64,000 bases of DNA from Dendrophyllia cribrosa (Eukaryota > Cnidaria > Anthozoa > Scleractinia > Dendrophylliidae): assembly GCA_024195265.1 (NCBI GenBank), contig JAJLRJ010000006.1, forward strand, positions 17,313,639 through 17,377,638. The letters are read 5' to 3'. Position numbers and translations under genes: made by a program. The notes beneath the pieces are model-generated. The model had not been told where the DNA came from. It ran no database searches and saw only the letters and a list, made by a program, of their open reading frames with translations. Numbering within the stretch: the first letter of the stretch is position 1; each line of letters starts with the position of its first letter. Of the stretch, positions 32,740 through 45,957 are shown in pieces.

Positions 32740-33190
32740 ATGGAATAGACAATATTCGTATTCTCGGTATTGAACTGGAACTAGCTTGCAATGGAGGCTC
32801 ATGCGGGGGAATATCATTAAAAATATTTGCATGTGAAAAGAGTCCCCCGCATGAGCCTGTAATGCAAGCTACAACCCCGGACAAAACTAGTTGAGACAAA
32901 CTGAAATTACCCTTACATTTTGGTATACTTCTGAAACAAATTTCCCACACCACAATATAAATATGCGCCCTCCCCTCCCCCTCCTTCCAATGTTGTTTTG
33001 GGTATTACTGTATTTGAATCAGACAGTTTTTAGAACAAAACAACATTGCATGGGGGGTGGGGAGGGGGGATTTCTTTATGTTTGTTGACGCGGAAATTGG
33101 GCCTAAAATTAAGAAATAGATGAAGAGTGTCTCAACAGTTTTGTCCGAGGTTGTAGTTCCAGTTCAATACCGAGAATACGAATAATCGTC
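32740..33190. mobile_element. Composite inverted-repeat element, copy A
   Basis: The outer ends carry TTCGTATTCTCGGTATTGAA and its complement. Inside are two further hairpins: CTTGCAATGGAGGCTCATGC with its complement (about 32787-32870), and GGACAAAACTAGTTGAGACA with its complement (about 32878-33152). A second copy in the opposite orientation is at 47050-47386. Confidence 0.65.
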
Positions 33191-33194
33191 TTTT

Positions 33195-33324
33195 GAGGTT
33201 TTGCACGGCAACCATGTTGCATGGCAGGAACAATGAAAATGTTTTGCATCAGAAAGAACATTCTTTCCCATAGGGAAAAGAATCTATTGTTCCTGCCATG
33301 CAACATGGCTGCCGTGCAAAACCT
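33195..33324. repeat. Palindrome with CATGTTGCATGGCAGGAACA arms
   Basis: GAGGTTTTGCACGGCAACCA at 33195 is mirrored at the right end, and CATGGCAGGAACAAT is mirrored inside. It directly abuts copy A of the composite element. Confidence 0.65.
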
Positions 33325-34268
33325 CTATTAGTGTCCAATAGTGCCTACTAGCTTAGTAACTATTTCACGGTTCAAAGAAAATCACTCTAAGTGATTGATG
33401 TTAGTGTAATCAACCAACACTAAATTGTGCATAGCCCCAATAACCCCGTGGCCTTTAAACAAATGCTAAAAATATGATCAAATCTAATCAAGGATGGACA
33501 CACCAAGCAATGTCGGTAAACACGTTTCGCCCAAGTGTGCGTTTCTTAAAGTCCCGAAACGCGACGTTATGTGTAGAATGTTTACCAACAAATATACTAA
33601 TTTTGAAAGCTAAGAAATGAGACTATAAGTTTACAAAACACGTCGAACTTGTTTGCCGGCTAAAAAGCTAGACAACCATGCATTTGATAGAAACTGAATT
33701 AAAAAAAAAAAAACAGTTCTCCGTTACGAAATGTCTTCGTGAGTTTTCAGATACGCGCGCCCCGTGTCAACACGGCATAAGACGGACACTTGGCTTTGTC
33801 GCTTTGGTGAACGTATCAGAGAGCTAAAGCTGGACCAAGCCTCTCTTGATGGCGCTCAACAAAAATTTAACGCTCAATTTGCTAGCCAAGCGAAATGAAG
33901 GCTGTGGGGGATGAGAATTACATCGGGAGTGAATGTAAATATGCTTTTAAAATGAAACAGGATCGCGCTTATCACAAGAAAGGCAGTGAAACGAAGACAT
34001 TTTATCTTCATGGCTGCTGTACGATGACTGTATTGTGTTGGGTTGTGTTGTATTTATAGGTTGTATTGTATAAGGCTTTATGACGTCAGTCAGGTCGTCG
34101 TACACCAGCCATGAGCCTTATTTGACGTGCCAAAATACTCCACTAATTTTAGTATTCTGTTGGTAACGGAATAAATCCTATTTCAGTTGTTTGCGAGGTA
34201 TTGTATTTTAGCTTTGTTTTGGAGTTGTATTGTTTTTCTGTCTTTTGTCGTTCGTGCCCTGTTGTCCA

Positions 34269-34608
34269 GGGAGCTTTAGCAACTACAATGGCAACACCAA
34301 GAAAACGTCATTGAAAAAAGAATTCGCGCTCTTTGAAACTACTTTTTAATTGTTCCAAATGGTTTAGTTTGTCTAATGTGACGGAATTGTCCAGAAGCTG
34401 AATTTGTAGGGATGGCTTTTAAGTCTTGTATTCCCGTTCGTAATAAAACCAATAATTTGGACATTTGACGTTGTTTTGCAGGGAATTGAACAGCAAAGAA
34501 ATTTATCAAGATGTAAAACGCACGTGCAGAGGCATTGTTTTCGCGCATAAAATCTATTGTTGTGCCGTTCTAGCTTCCGCTGCCGTCGTGAATGCTAAAG
34601 CTCCCTAA
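34269..34608. mobile_element. TIR element with AGGGAGCTTTAGCA ends
   Basis: AGGGAGCTTTAGCAACTAC at the left and the complement TGCTAAAGCTCCCT at the right bound 340 bp without a recognised gene. No target duplication is evident. Confidence 0.5.
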
Positions 34609-37507
34609 TTACATGGAGTAAAATTTATTGTTTGCACTTTTGAATAAAAGAAGGTAAAAGATGATAATAGTGTATGCCTCGAACCCTGAAGTATAACGGC
34701 TGTCTTGCGCAGCTGTCATTACCTTAACAACCGTTGACCAATCATAGCGTTCGTTGTTCGTGTGACGCTATGACTATATTTTCGTATTCCTGGAGCGCTA
34801 AAAAAATTCTGGGATTGAAGTAGCTGACAGAGAAGTCCTATCTCATTCTCATAACTGTATGTAAAGCGCCATGAGACGTGATATGTGCGCTATGTAAGTA
34901 AGTCATTCATCTATACTCGAGTGAAGTTTTGAAGCGATTGGCGTCGATTAAGGCAGATTTTTGGCTTCCTTTCGTCGGCTAACCCTGATCCGTTGTGATC
35001 ACCCTTAGGTTATTTTAGTTAAGGTAAAATTAAAAACTACCTGAAAGGCGGCTTAGAGGCTCCAGGACATGAAGTCAAGAAGCAACACATGGACAACATG
35101 TTTTGTGGTATGTAAAACTTTGATGGCTGTTTACTGTCATTTTTCATTCGCTCACTTGCCACTAACCACTGAAACACATTCCTTTCGCTTATACAACGTT
35201 TTCACACTGTAAAAACAAATGTCTATAACCCATGAAACAAACCTTTGCTTTTTGATTAGCTAAAAAGCTCGCGACACTTTCTCAACCAATGAGAGGTAAA
35301 GACAAAACCAATGACGACATGTTCGCACGCATTTTCCCGCGCTTGGCGCCGGCGACATGTATCTGCTTCGAGCTCTAATTGATTTATTGTATCAGTTGCC
35401 GTTGTGATTGGCCCGAGTGGTTGCTTTGGTTTTGGTTTTACATTTGGTGTGACGATTTGTGCGAAATTGTGTGACGTTGCATGGAAAATCAATCGACGAC
35501 AGACCAATGAAATTCATTTTGGGTCGTAAAATTTGTCATGTGACTAGTCACTAGGCTACAAAGTGTTGTTAAAAAAATGTTTAGTCTTCAGCCCTGCTCC
35601 AACATGGCTCCGAAACTTCCTGTTGGCCGCTGCCAAAACGCTGTCTTTGTATTCAAGTGCTTTTGGGATTGATGTTACAGACTGCCGTGATGCCCTCAGA
35701 CTCGTGTTAGAAATTTGATATCTTAATGCCTTTTATTTTTGCGCGGGTTTTTATAATTTCGTTATTTATGCGTACCGCCGAACATTCGCGCGATATTAAA
35801 CCGGGGTTTTGGCTGGTTTTTATAACTTTTAAAATTCCCGCTTCTTTGACACCACGTTGATGGTTTCTTTTTGAACTGCACTGATCGAATACATCTACCG
35901 TGAAACTTTTACGCTTATAAATTTAGCTGACCAATTTTGGGTGATTTTAGCGAATTCTAAAGCCTAAGAAAATAAATTATAGAGAGCATACAGCATATAT
36001 TGAACATGAACTACTGAACATTCCAATCACGCCCTTGTTTTGAATTAATCCAGGATACAGCGTATTTTTCTATTGGTCGATATGAATCGCGTGGTATATA
36101 CTTCGATTTGCGGAGTACATGTGACGGCTGGCTTGATGAAAATGCTCTTGAGTATTGACTTATGTTTTTCGATGCACTAAAATCTCGAAGGCTGATTTAT
36201 TGTTAGGTTCTTAAAAAAAAAAAAAAATTAGAAGTGGAAAAACTCGACCATATTGAATTTAAAATGAGCAGCTGGTTTATTATCGAGTGATGAATTGGCG
36301 AAAGCTATCTTGATGCATTGAAACGCCTCTGCATGTTTTTACCTCGGTCGGCTCTCGCTTTGACTTTCGTGAAATTTCCTTCATGAAATTTCCTTCGCTC
36401 TCGCTTTCATAGTGTTAAAAATGTCCGTCATATTGGCTTCCTCTCTTGATAGATAAGGGGTATTCATCATATTGGCTGTGCTTCTCAAGCTGCACAAAAC
36501 CAAACAAATTGTTTTTTATCTATTATTTTGCTGATTTTGTTAGAAGTCTGAAGAATGCCGGATTGCATTATCGAAATTCGGCTTGTGTGAAAGTTTCGAT
36601 TACAGGGCCAAACTGAAAAGTAAGTATCGCTTAATCTCGATGCGATAAATTGCGCTCGAAAAGCTTTTAAAAACTCATGCAAATCACAATTGAGTTTCCT
36701 TCGGTAATGACACATTTGGGCAGAAATCTTCGGGTTTATGTCTTCCATTAATGAAGAACATTCATTTTCATTTGTATAAACGTCAAAATTCAGGACAGCA
36801 TATTTAATGTTTAGAATCGAGCAGATATCTTGGAGGGAAATATTTAAAAAATATATTTTAAGAGACTCGACTTGAGTTGTTTTATTATAAAACTAAAAAA
36901 GGACACTGTTATACCAGCTGTCCAACTGAGACAAAATTGAATGAGCCCTAACAAAAATCAACTAAGGTATCTCTTTGAAATGTTTAATTACTTGAGTGTT
37001 TTTCTAGTTTTATTGATCGTGTTCACTCGCGCGCGTATTTTCGACTGTTATGCAAAGTAGGGTGATGTAAGCCTTGTCGAGTGCTTATTCATAAATGAAA
37101 AAGCAAAATATCTGAATACGTGGGCATGCTTTTCGCATTCGCCCGCTTCAAATTTTCCGCTTTGGAAACATGGCGACTGAAACAGGAACTTTCCAAATTT
37201 TCGACTGTACGTTTGACAACGTTTTCAATTCGAAGAGCCTTTTATTGGATTAACCAGAGAATACAGGTTGCTAAAGCCATAGTTTAGATAAGGAAAAACG
37301 AGTTTTATTGCTAGCACAATCAATCAGTAATGTTGTGTTTGAAAGGCATTTGATCGAATATGTAATAATTTGTCTATGGTTTGTTTCTTTTAGGCACGAG
37401 CAAGCGGTTTATTTATATTACTCAAGATAGAGAGCTGTTTCTACTCGCCGACAAGGATAGAAATGAAGTTGTTTTTTCCCGTGCAGTATTGATTCAGTTC
37501 TCTTAAA
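34609..37507. other. Intergenic region upstream of the C2 gene
   Basis: A diverged copy of the dispersed TIR repeat family occupies about 35230-35540 (AACCAATGAGAGGTAAAG, CGCGCTTGGCGCCGGCG, TTTGGTTTTGGTTTTAC). A poly(A) tract lies at about 36213-36227. A possible acceptor TTTCTTTTAG near 37394 could end a 5' UTR intron of the C2 gene. No other gene is seen. Confidence 0.4.
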
Positions 37508-40500
37508 ATGAAACCTTTGATAATCGGTGTTGTTATTCTGTGCTCATTTTTGAACACGGATAGTTTAGTCGATGGGCAAACAACTTCCAAGCCACCGGGA
37601 AAACAATTTAAAGGTAAAGTTATTTCACTTTTAAATCTTTCAAGTTAATTTTTGTTTTCTGGCATCGAAAAACACAAATTTGCATGTTATACGTCTTAAA
37701 TATTCTTAGCACCGTTAGATTGTGATGTGCATGAATATTCTTCGATGAAAGGAACAGAATCTGAATATTTGACCTTTTTTTAAATGGGGCACTTAGAATA
37801 ACTTCATTATTTTTACGCAATAAAAACTTACTCCATTTATACAGGGAAAGTCAACTTTGTTTGCGAAGGGCGAGTCGAGACCTCAACAGTGATATTTTGT
37901 TGCAACAACGTGAGAGAAAACATGAAATATGTTTATAATTGACGTCTGTTTTGTAGCCCCTAAAACTTTTTCCGCAATCCTTAAATGTCTTCCCAGCAGG
38001 TAAGCAGTTGTTAATTAAGCACCTACGAATTGCTAAGCAAATGCGAATGGTTTGACAATGCAAATTTTCAGCTTTTGTTTAAAAAGTTCCGGGGTCATAA
38101 CCACTGACAATAGCTTTGTGAACAACAGGAAAAATATCGCCATTGAAAACCTATAAAAAGGCAAAGAATTATGCGTAATGAACCGAAGTAAGTTTAAAAA
38201 TCACAAAACAAGATCTCACGAAATCAGACCGTGTAGTTTGCTAGTAAAGAAATAAAACTGAAGCTTTTGAATTCCAAATTGAAAATTCGTATTCAAAAAA
38301 GGTGTTTGTAAATTTTGGGGGAATATTAAAGTAAACGAAGGGGAAAAAACTGGCGTTTATGGATTCCCAAATAAAATTTTGAAATGAATATTCGGTTAAT
38401 AAAATTTAGTCCTCCCCAAAGTTTTTCCAATCTGATAACACGATACAAGCGGATTAAATATTATTTTGAGGTCAGGACGGTTTTATCGCAAGGATAAAGA
38501 CAGTCAACTTATAAAGCTTAGGCAGTAGTTGAATAATAAAGGCTATTTTTGAAACGTATTGCTTTAGCTAACCAATGAGGTAGCCTTATAAGGCATTATT
38601 TTTTATCTGATTTCTGACAATGTCTGTACGGCGCTAAGTACTGTTTCATAAAATCCGACCACCGTGAGCGTCAAAACTCAAACTTTCTTTATGTACGAAA
38701 GCAGCTTGGTCCATTGACATGTTTCAAGGTAATTTCACTTTCTAACACGTTTCATTTTTTTTATTTTAGTGATTATATTCTAGTAACTTCTTATTGAAAT
38801 TATATTTTCATTTTTATACACCTGTACTCGGATAATCGTTATTTTTTAGCTTTTAATTTATTTTATGTTTGCATCGTACAAATAAATTTCGTCGACGCAT
38901 ATAGTTTGTGAATTCATCGGGTACTGTTTTGTGTGCGAACGTGAAAAACTGTATCGAAATGAAATGAAATACATTTTTTTGACAATATAACGAACTATAA
39001 AAACTAAACATGTTTAGTACTCCTCTTATTATACCTTAAGTTAAATCAAGAAATTTTGCCTCTTAATTATATCTTATTATACTGTAGTTTTTCAATTTCT
39101 TTTCTATTACGTGCGTCTATAGAAAACATTTTTTCTGCCTTTCTTTCTACTAGCAAATTTTCATGTATTTTTGAACAACTAAGCTTGATTTTTGATTTTC
39201 TATTCCAAACGCTAAGCTAGCACCAAAAAGACATTTTTTTCTGCGAAATTATATATTCCCATTCATTTTAATTTGCGTTAATATTTTCATTTCATTAGTT
39301 GTGCTTATAAGCATATCAGTATGGATTTTTTTCATATTTTTCTTTTCTAAATATGCCAGTCTTGTTTTCTTCCTTACGAATTCATTGAAACTATTCGTAA
39401 AGTTGTTAAAATAGACCGTCTTAAAGTCTTGAATCTTCCCAAAAGATCTTCCCGCCATTTTGATTCAGGTAAATCGCCCGGTAACATGAAGAGTAAATTT
39501 TTTAAATTCAGTATTAAAAAAAAAGAGAAAAGTTCGCTGTATTTGCAAGAATGTTCGAACCAATAAGGCATACATAAATATTATAAATGGAACTAAGGCA
39601 TGAGATAGTCTGAAGCAGGAATTATCATCACTCGACATCTGCTCGCGCCCAATGTTCATCGGCTCCAAAGAGTTGAAATCCTCGAAGAATTTTCATCAGT
39701 TCATGCTAAAAATGAATACATGAAATAATTTATGTTAACTGCAGGTAAAAGAAATAAGTTAAAAAGAAAGCCTCACTGATGATGTAATGCTCTTCCCAAC
39801 TGAGCTATTAAGCTAACTGACTGGAGATCTCTGCGGCAAACTATCGGGTATAAATTAAGGGTACAAATAAATGTTGAGCCACGTAGCACTGGTGATACAA
39901 ACAAGGAATCAGAGAATTAACTCTGTGTGTAAGTTATAGTACTAAGGTAAACCCATAAATTTCTCTGTACTTAGCGTTAGCCCTAGTAAGGAAATGAGGG
40001 ACCACACGAGGGAAAGAAAAATCCGGAGGTCGTGGGTTCGAATCCCACCAAGATTTTTTTCTTTCCCTCGTGTGGTCCTTCATTTCCTTACTAGGGCTAA
40101 CGCTCAGTACAGAGAAATTTATGGGTTTACCTTATAAATTAAGGGCTTAGTTTCTGAGAAAGCGAGGTGTTAAATCGATGGGCGGTGAAGTAAAACATTA
40201 CACAAACATTGATTGTCAACTGCTGACGTTTCACTCTCACGAAGAACTAGCACTCGAAACTTTAGCATTTGAATGTCTTTAGCATTTACTATACAGTGAC
40301 CTTCATCAAGCAACTCAGTTGATACCATGCCAACAAGCATCAGTATCTTATCAAGTCTCATGCATTTCACAGGGGCGTAGCTAGGATATTTCAAAGGGGG
40401 GATCACACTGTGTCACACCCAGGGTACTTACCAGATTATCATGTCAACATCCACACTGTATTTTACTAAAATTATCTCACAAATGGGGCGGGGGTCACGG

Positions 40501-42165
40501 GCACCCCAGGAACCCCCCCCCCCCCCCCCCCCCCCTCCCCCCTAGCTACGCCCCTGTTTCAGGAACTCTCATTAACCAGGAACACCCAATGAGGAATGTC
40601 TAGAAGATAAGCGTTCTACTGTTTTTCAATATCATCTTATTGCCTTTAAAGGAAACTATTTGAAAGCTAATACAAAATTCTAGGGAAAGGAATCTTATCC
40701 CCCAAATGTACCAATTGCTTTCACCTTTCCGAAGATCCAAGCGCATTTTTTCGTACCCAAAACGACAATAGCGACCTTCAGATTGGACTACGAATACGAG
40801 ATTGAGTACGAGTACAAGTTTTCAAACCAAATTCGTGTGCCTCATATACTTAATTATCACACCAATCTTATCCATAACGTTTATTTACGTGTTAGTCAGC
40901 AACAGGAAGGAGTTACAGTTCGGTGGATACAATTATCTCGAAATTCCAAAGTCGTACTCGTACTCGATTTCGTACTCGTAGTCAAATCTGAAGGTCGCTA
41001 ATTTTATTCCTCCGAAAACAAGAGGCGTTAAATTTCCCAAGGTTACGAACGCAGTTTGAGGCGACATTTTACTTAAGAAAACTCTGACTACGTTTCAATC
41101 TAATTTAGAAGGTATTTTTAAGATGACTAAGGCCTTTCGAACAGCTTTCCACCGAAACGATTCGTTGCGTGCTGTTGATCAACTACTTGGACTACTTGGT
41201 GCATCTCGTCCTCAGTGATCGTTTTCTTAAATATTTTGTTATATTTTTCCGTAGTTCCTAACGCTGCGGTCATCTTCCTAGCATTTCTTGGAGCATGTCT
41301 TGTGCTTGTATTCCTCTTGTACAAGCTTCTTCATTCTGACGTATGTAAGCTGGACCGTAATAGACTGGCCGGGACGAAAGGAGTGGACTATGTTGAGCTG
41401 GGGCAATCCCCTTCAATGGGTGAGGATGCCATGGAAGATACGGACAGTGTGGATTTTATAGAACAGGAAACAACATTAAGCGACAAATCCAGAGAAAGTG
41501 ATGATTATAGTGGGCAAAAGCCACTACAAGCTAAGAGCAGAAGTCTGGGAGATCTGACTTCGGACAAGTCGCCTAAGCCTCCTGCTCGGAGAAAGCTGAC
41601 TACGTGGGAACGACCGGCGATTGCTGCCGTGAAGGCTGCCAGCCATCTTAACGTGATCACTGCGTATGGAGATACAGCCAGTACTCAACGCACCCCCGCA
41701 AAACCTCGACAATCAAGAGGGGAGCTAAATTGTGTCGCAAAGCTCCAAGTTTCCGTCGGATTTTCGCAGACCGCCCAACGCTTAGAAGTTACTATCATTC
41801 GCGTGCAAGACTTTCCGGAGTCGATCACCCTAAATACCGCTACTTCGTCGATGTCCGTGCATCTAACGCTGATGCCATCAAAGCGATTTCGATTCAAAAC
41901 CAAGACGAAGGCGACCTCTGATGTGACGATCAACGAGACATTCGTAATGCGCGGAATTACGGAGAATGAACTCTTGGACAGCACCTTTCGTTTTCGGATC
42001 TACGCACATGGATCGATGAAAAAGGGGAAACTGCTGGGAGAAACAGAAACAAACGTAACTGATTTTGATCTTGATGATTTCGTGTCGACAATGTGGATTA
42101 TGGTACCGCCCGCCGTCGAAGAACACAAAAAACCTGCAAAGCCGAAGCATGCTCAACGCAAATAA
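37508..42165 (+). CDS. Single-pass membrane protein with one synaptotagmin-like C2 domain
   Basis: Exon 1 is 37508-37613 (35 codons plus one base) and exon 2 is 41255-42165. The donor AAG|GTAAAG and acceptor CCGTAG|TT agree in phase, giving 338 residues. Residues 1-23 form a signal peptide (MKPLIIGVVILCSFLNT). About 15 extracellular residues follow, then a transmembrane segment at about 39-61 (AAVIFLAFLGACLVLVFLLY) and an acidic Ser-rich linker. Residues about 192-315 are a C2 domain: CVAKLQVSVGFSQTAQRLEV, RFRFKTKTK, NETFVMRGITENELL, FRFRIYAHG and LLGETETNVTDFDLDDF. C2 domains bind membranes or proteins in vesicle traffic. The loop that normally carries DPYV with calcium-binding aspartates reads NTATSSMSVHL, so calcium binding is doubtful. 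The tail is Lys/Pro-rich. The link of exon 1 to exon 2 is inferred; exon 2 alone is firm. Other single-C2 membrane proteins are possible relatives. Confidence 0.78.
39953..40135 (+). repeat. Foldback with a tRNA-like B-box in its loop
   Basis: AAACCCATAAATTTCTCTGT and CACACGAGGGAAAGAAAAA are mirrored on the right arm. The loop holds GTCGTGGGTTCGAATCCCAC with a perfect B-box GGTTCGAATCC (40035-40045). A matching A-box is not found on this strand. It may be a SINE fragment copied into an inverted pair. Confidence 0.6.
40370..40556. mobile_element. hAT-like MITE with CAGGGGCGTAGCTAGG ends
   Basis: CAGGGGCGTAGCTAGG at the left and CCTAGCTACGCCCCTG at the right are exact complements over 16 bases. 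TTTCA flanks both sides (40365-40369 and 40557-40561). The interior ends in a run of 23 C (40513-40535). Confidence 0.75.
40769..41000. mobile_element. Palindromic MITE with TAGCGACCTTCAGATT ends
   Basis: TAGCGACCTTCAGATT is mirrored by AATCTGAAGGTCGCTA. The arms include TACGAGATTGAGTACGAGTA and its rough complement. The 72-residue ORF reading through it (DYEYEIEYEYK) is an artefact of the TACGAG repeats. Confidence 0.7.
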
Positions 42166-42800
42166 CAGAGATTGAAGAAGATTTAAAGGATACTCAAAAT
42201 GATAGAGATTTCAGTAAATGATACTTGAAGATTTTTGTGCAGCATAACAAACAGAACGACGGAAAAGTACTGCTCAATAGCTTTTATTTGAAAATTGACA
42301 CTTGGATTTAATCCGCAAACTCAAAAGTGAGAACCACATTGCACACTAGCGGTGAGCATAGTCTGAAACAACTCCACGGAAAGGTACAGTTTACAAGGTA
42401 GTAGCTTTCATTTGAATGGTCAAATTTTGGGATTTCATCCGCAAACTCAAAAGTTAAAACCACTTTGTACAGCACTGTAAACTGCACCACGTGCTGGAAA
42501 GCACAAATTTAAATGTTCGCACTTTCCTTTTAGTCTCGAGGCTGAAATCTATAATTTGAAAAACTGATAATGGAATTTACAGTGTACAAATCGAATATTG
42601 CAATTTGTTTTCTCTTGACTTTATGGTTCTTCACCATGTGATGAGCCGTCTATTTGAACTCGTTATGAAAAGTTTAAAACGATTAAACTTGTTTACTTAT
42701 AACCGATCGGGATAAATAAAGGGTTCTTGTTAAGTGAAGTTAGCATTTCTATGCTGTTATGATCTGTTTTCAATAAAAGATACATTACCGAAAAATCTTC
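42166..42800 (+). other. 3' UTR of the C2 gene with 106-bp repeat units
   Basis: Two diverged units of the 106-bp repeat family (CATAACAAACAG, AGTACTGCTCAATAGCTTT, GCAAACTCAAAAGT) fill 42236-42490. AATAAA hexamers at 42715-42720 and 42772-42777 are plausible polyadenylation signals. Confidence 0.6.
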
Positions 42801-43138
42801 TAAGACGATATTTTTCATGCACATTTTATTTTTGGCTCACACAAAACGCCAAGCCCCAAATAAAAGCTGGGTTCACGTTCGAATCCCGGGGATCGGGCAT
42901 GCCCTCAGGGCATTTGACATCATGTTTTCGAACTCAACGAGTCCTGGTTCCGATTACGTAAGGGAACTTAAGATTAAATGGGAATTTCTGCAACCATTCT
43001 ATGTGTTTCGGAGGATTTTCTTGCGCGTTATCATGGATAACTCGACTGAAGTCGCAATAACGAGTATAGGAAACAAAGAGAGCGCAAAAAAATCATTTGG
43101 AACCCAGGAAACGGTTGCAGAAAATTCCACTTAATCTT

Positions 43139-43338
43139 AAAGTACTTTATCATATGACCCGTACGGCCCTGCGAACCGTTTCTTTGCAAAACCATTGATG
43201 AAAGTCCTGCATATGAGGGCCGTACGCATTTGCGCGAGCGGGGCCGGAAAAAGGCGTACAGCCCTACTACAAAAGCGGACGGCCTCGCGCGTTAAAATTT
43301 CAAGTAATTTTGTCTCCAAATTGGTCATATGATAAAAT
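43139..43338. repeat. Palindromic element with TTTATCATATGACC ends
   Basis: AGTACTTTATCATATGACC is mirrored by GGTCATATGATAAAATACTT. The inner arms contain CGTACGGCCCT and AGGGCCGTACG. Confidence 0.6.
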
Positions 43339-43466
43339 ACTTATTGACTAAGTTAGGTCGGGCCGGGTGGGAAAATATTTGGCTCTCGGTCATGGCGCAC
43401 GGACCTTGCCATGACCTCGAGCCAAATATTTTCCCATCCGGCCCTCCCACTTAGTCAATAAGTACA
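43336..43466. repeat. Palindromic element with TACTTATTGACTAAGT ends
   Basis: TACTTATTGACTAAGT is mirrored by ACTTAGTCAATAAGTA. Nearly the whole 131 bp folds (GGGAAAATATTTGGCTC versus GAGCCAAATATTTTCCC). It shares its left end with the neighbouring palindrome. Confidence 0.75.
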
Positions 43467-45957
43467 TACAGAAGCTTATCACGTAGAAGCGTGCAACTTC
43501 CCCCTATATGTTCAGAACTATGCTGGGGATTATTAGAATTCCCAACCGACCAATCAGAATCGCGGATTGAATTTTTGCCCTTATATGGAAGGAGGTTTTC
43601 AGCTCCACGCGCGTACGCGCGGCCGCTCAAATCGGCAAGAAAACTTCGAGGAAACTACAAGCGCTTCGCGAAATATGGACAGCTTACTTTCAGGGCTATT
43701 TTCGTCGCTACCAAATCACATTTTGAGGCTCAAAACTGAAGAGGAAAAAGTATTGAATATTTTAGTAGTTCTAAGAAGATGACAACGGAGTAAGGAACGA
43801 AAAAAAAGTTCAACACCGCGAAATCTGGACAACTCAGGTTTTTTCAAGCCTTGTTTCATCTCTACCAAATCACCACAAAAATGGCTCTTTAAGGAATTTC
43901 ATGTGCAATATGGTAATGTATTTTACTTATTCAAATGTAGTTTCAAATTAGAAAGATTGTTAAGTCAGGTTTTTATGGTAGTAACAAAATATGAATTGTT
44001 TTTAACTTCACAAAGAGATTGAAGCGTACGGAAGAAGCGAAGCAAATTCTCATGATTCAGTACGCATGCCATATGTTTTTTTGTTTTATTTTGAAAACAA
44101 AAGTGTTTTTACTCTCCTTTTCGCTTATAATTTATCGCTCAAACATACAATAATTCGTGTCTGACTTGAGCTTAGGGTTTTTCTTCCCAGATCGGTTGGA
44201 ATAAAATTTGTTGTATAGATTTTGAAATATGAACGGCGGCGCGGTGTTTATAAATATTCAGTTCGCTCGAGTTCGCTGTATTTTAAACAGCCAACACTTT
44301 TCAAAACTTTGACCGACTTTGTCAACCCATCCTTACATGTACCATGGTTTTTCTTTGTATATAAGCTTACTAGACTTAATTGTTTTTCAAAGCGATTTTT
44401 GAGAGGAAATGAGCATACCAAATCGGTACGTTTCAAACATGTTTATTTAGCTCTCGAGTCTACTTGTTTTCCGAATTTAAGCTTAATATGATTTCGTACG
44501 AGAAAGTTCTGATCATTTGTATCTTGAGAAATAATTTAACGTACTATTTTCAAAACTGAGTTGCATTAATTTTTTGTTTTGTAAATGTGGCATCGCTTAG
44601 GTTCTGAACTCACGGAATACGTTTTCATGATTTCGACAAAACTAAACTGCGGTTGTCTTGAGGAATTTCAAAGTTTTCGTATCTAAGCTTAAGCTTAATT
44701 GTTTTCAAGCAGAAGCTATCATGAGCTGTTTCGAGTTACTTGTTATGAGTAATTCTAACTGTGATAAACTGGCTGTCTCTCATTCAACTACATTGTATTT
44801 GAGTCTATTTGTCTTTGTTTTTAAATAAAAGTGATTTGGAGAAACCTACATGTTGTGTGCATCTTTATTTCATTTTCATCTTTCTTTGATGCAGGTGTCC
44901 TAAAGTTTTGAACTCTGTGTTTTTATCATTTCACCGTGTTGTATTCATTAACTGATTTTGATTGCTGGTATGTTGCTGTTGACACAAATCGCTGTGGAGT
45001 ATTAAGTTAAACCTGAGACGGCAAGCAATCTAAATGGGAATTTTTTCGCTCTGCCGGTAAAGTTTTTCCACGATTGATACAATTTCTCCTTTTCTCCGCT
45101 TCCTCCAGTTCGGCATAATCGGCCTTCTTTTCTCCAAAGGGAGTCAATGGCCGTTTGAATAGTATAAAGTTGACATTTTGGTCGAGTCTCAGAACTGCAA
45201 AGTGCAATTATTGACCTTTGTAGTAGCTTGTATAAAACAAGATACAAGCTTTTCCTGCAAGTGTTGTAGGAGCGCGCGTTTCGCGTGGAAGTAGGCTTCT
45301 TTTAGAACTCCATATTAGGAAGTAAATTCTGATTGGCTCCCCGCGTTTTCTAAAAATCCCCAGCATCGGAAACGAGTTAATCGCTTCTCTGTTATGAGCT
45401 TCTGGTACATATTATGCAACCGGGCCCTGGACCTCATGTTCTGATGGAGTATTTTGTTGCTAACTTGCCTTTGTCAGCCATTAATACAACACTTCTCTGT
45501 TGACTTAGTTTGACTTCAAATAACTTTTGGATGAGTTTACTAATTCAAAGAATTTTTCTTCTCTTTTAATTACACCCCGGGGCATTTACACAGATTTTTT
45601 TGTCCTCGCCATGGAGCATTTTCCATTTTTTTTTTTTTTTTCACAAAATGTTAATGCCCGGGGTTTTCCGGGAGACTTGAATAATTACACCCGGGTGAGG
45701 CTGAGCCTGCACATAAAAGATTATTATGGTATTTTTTTGAAATGGGCTATCCCCTTGTGCTTCACTTCACTCATGTTCAATCTCAACCTCGTCCCCAGGG
45801 TATCTCTTCTTCCTGTCTCTCGTTTCAAGGGGTAGGAAAAAGAGAGACCCTGAGAATGTGGTTGGTTCAATCTTCGTTCGCTCCACAGTCAAAAAAAGAC
45901 TGATACTGAGTATGAATCAAAATAATCTCAGTACATATATGGCACAGGTAAAGTGCT

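Larger units (their letters stand above)
37614..41254. other. Intron of the C2 gene
   Basis: This 3.6-kb intron is AT-rich. It contains a tRNA D-arm-like fragment on the minus strand near 39790-39830 (TAGCTCAGTTGGGAAGAGC), a foldback with a tRNA-like B-box (39953-40135) and a degenerate Penelope-like motif near 40205-40265. It also holds a CAGGGGCG-ended element (40370-40556) and a palindrome (40769-41000). No extra exon was recognised. Confidence 0.5.
42801..45957. other. Intergenic region
   Basis: Two palindromic elements lie at 43139-43338 and 43336-43466. The 43467-45957 stretch is AT-rich with no recognised gene. Near 45790-45855 two inverted CCCAGGGTATCTCTTCTTCC-type segments form a small hairpin. 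None of the ORFs here shows a domain. Confidence 0.4.

Noticed and set aside
40783..41001. ORF rich in Tyr and Glu (DYEYEIEYEYK)
   Set aside because: It reads through TACGAG repeats in the arms of a palindromic MITE.
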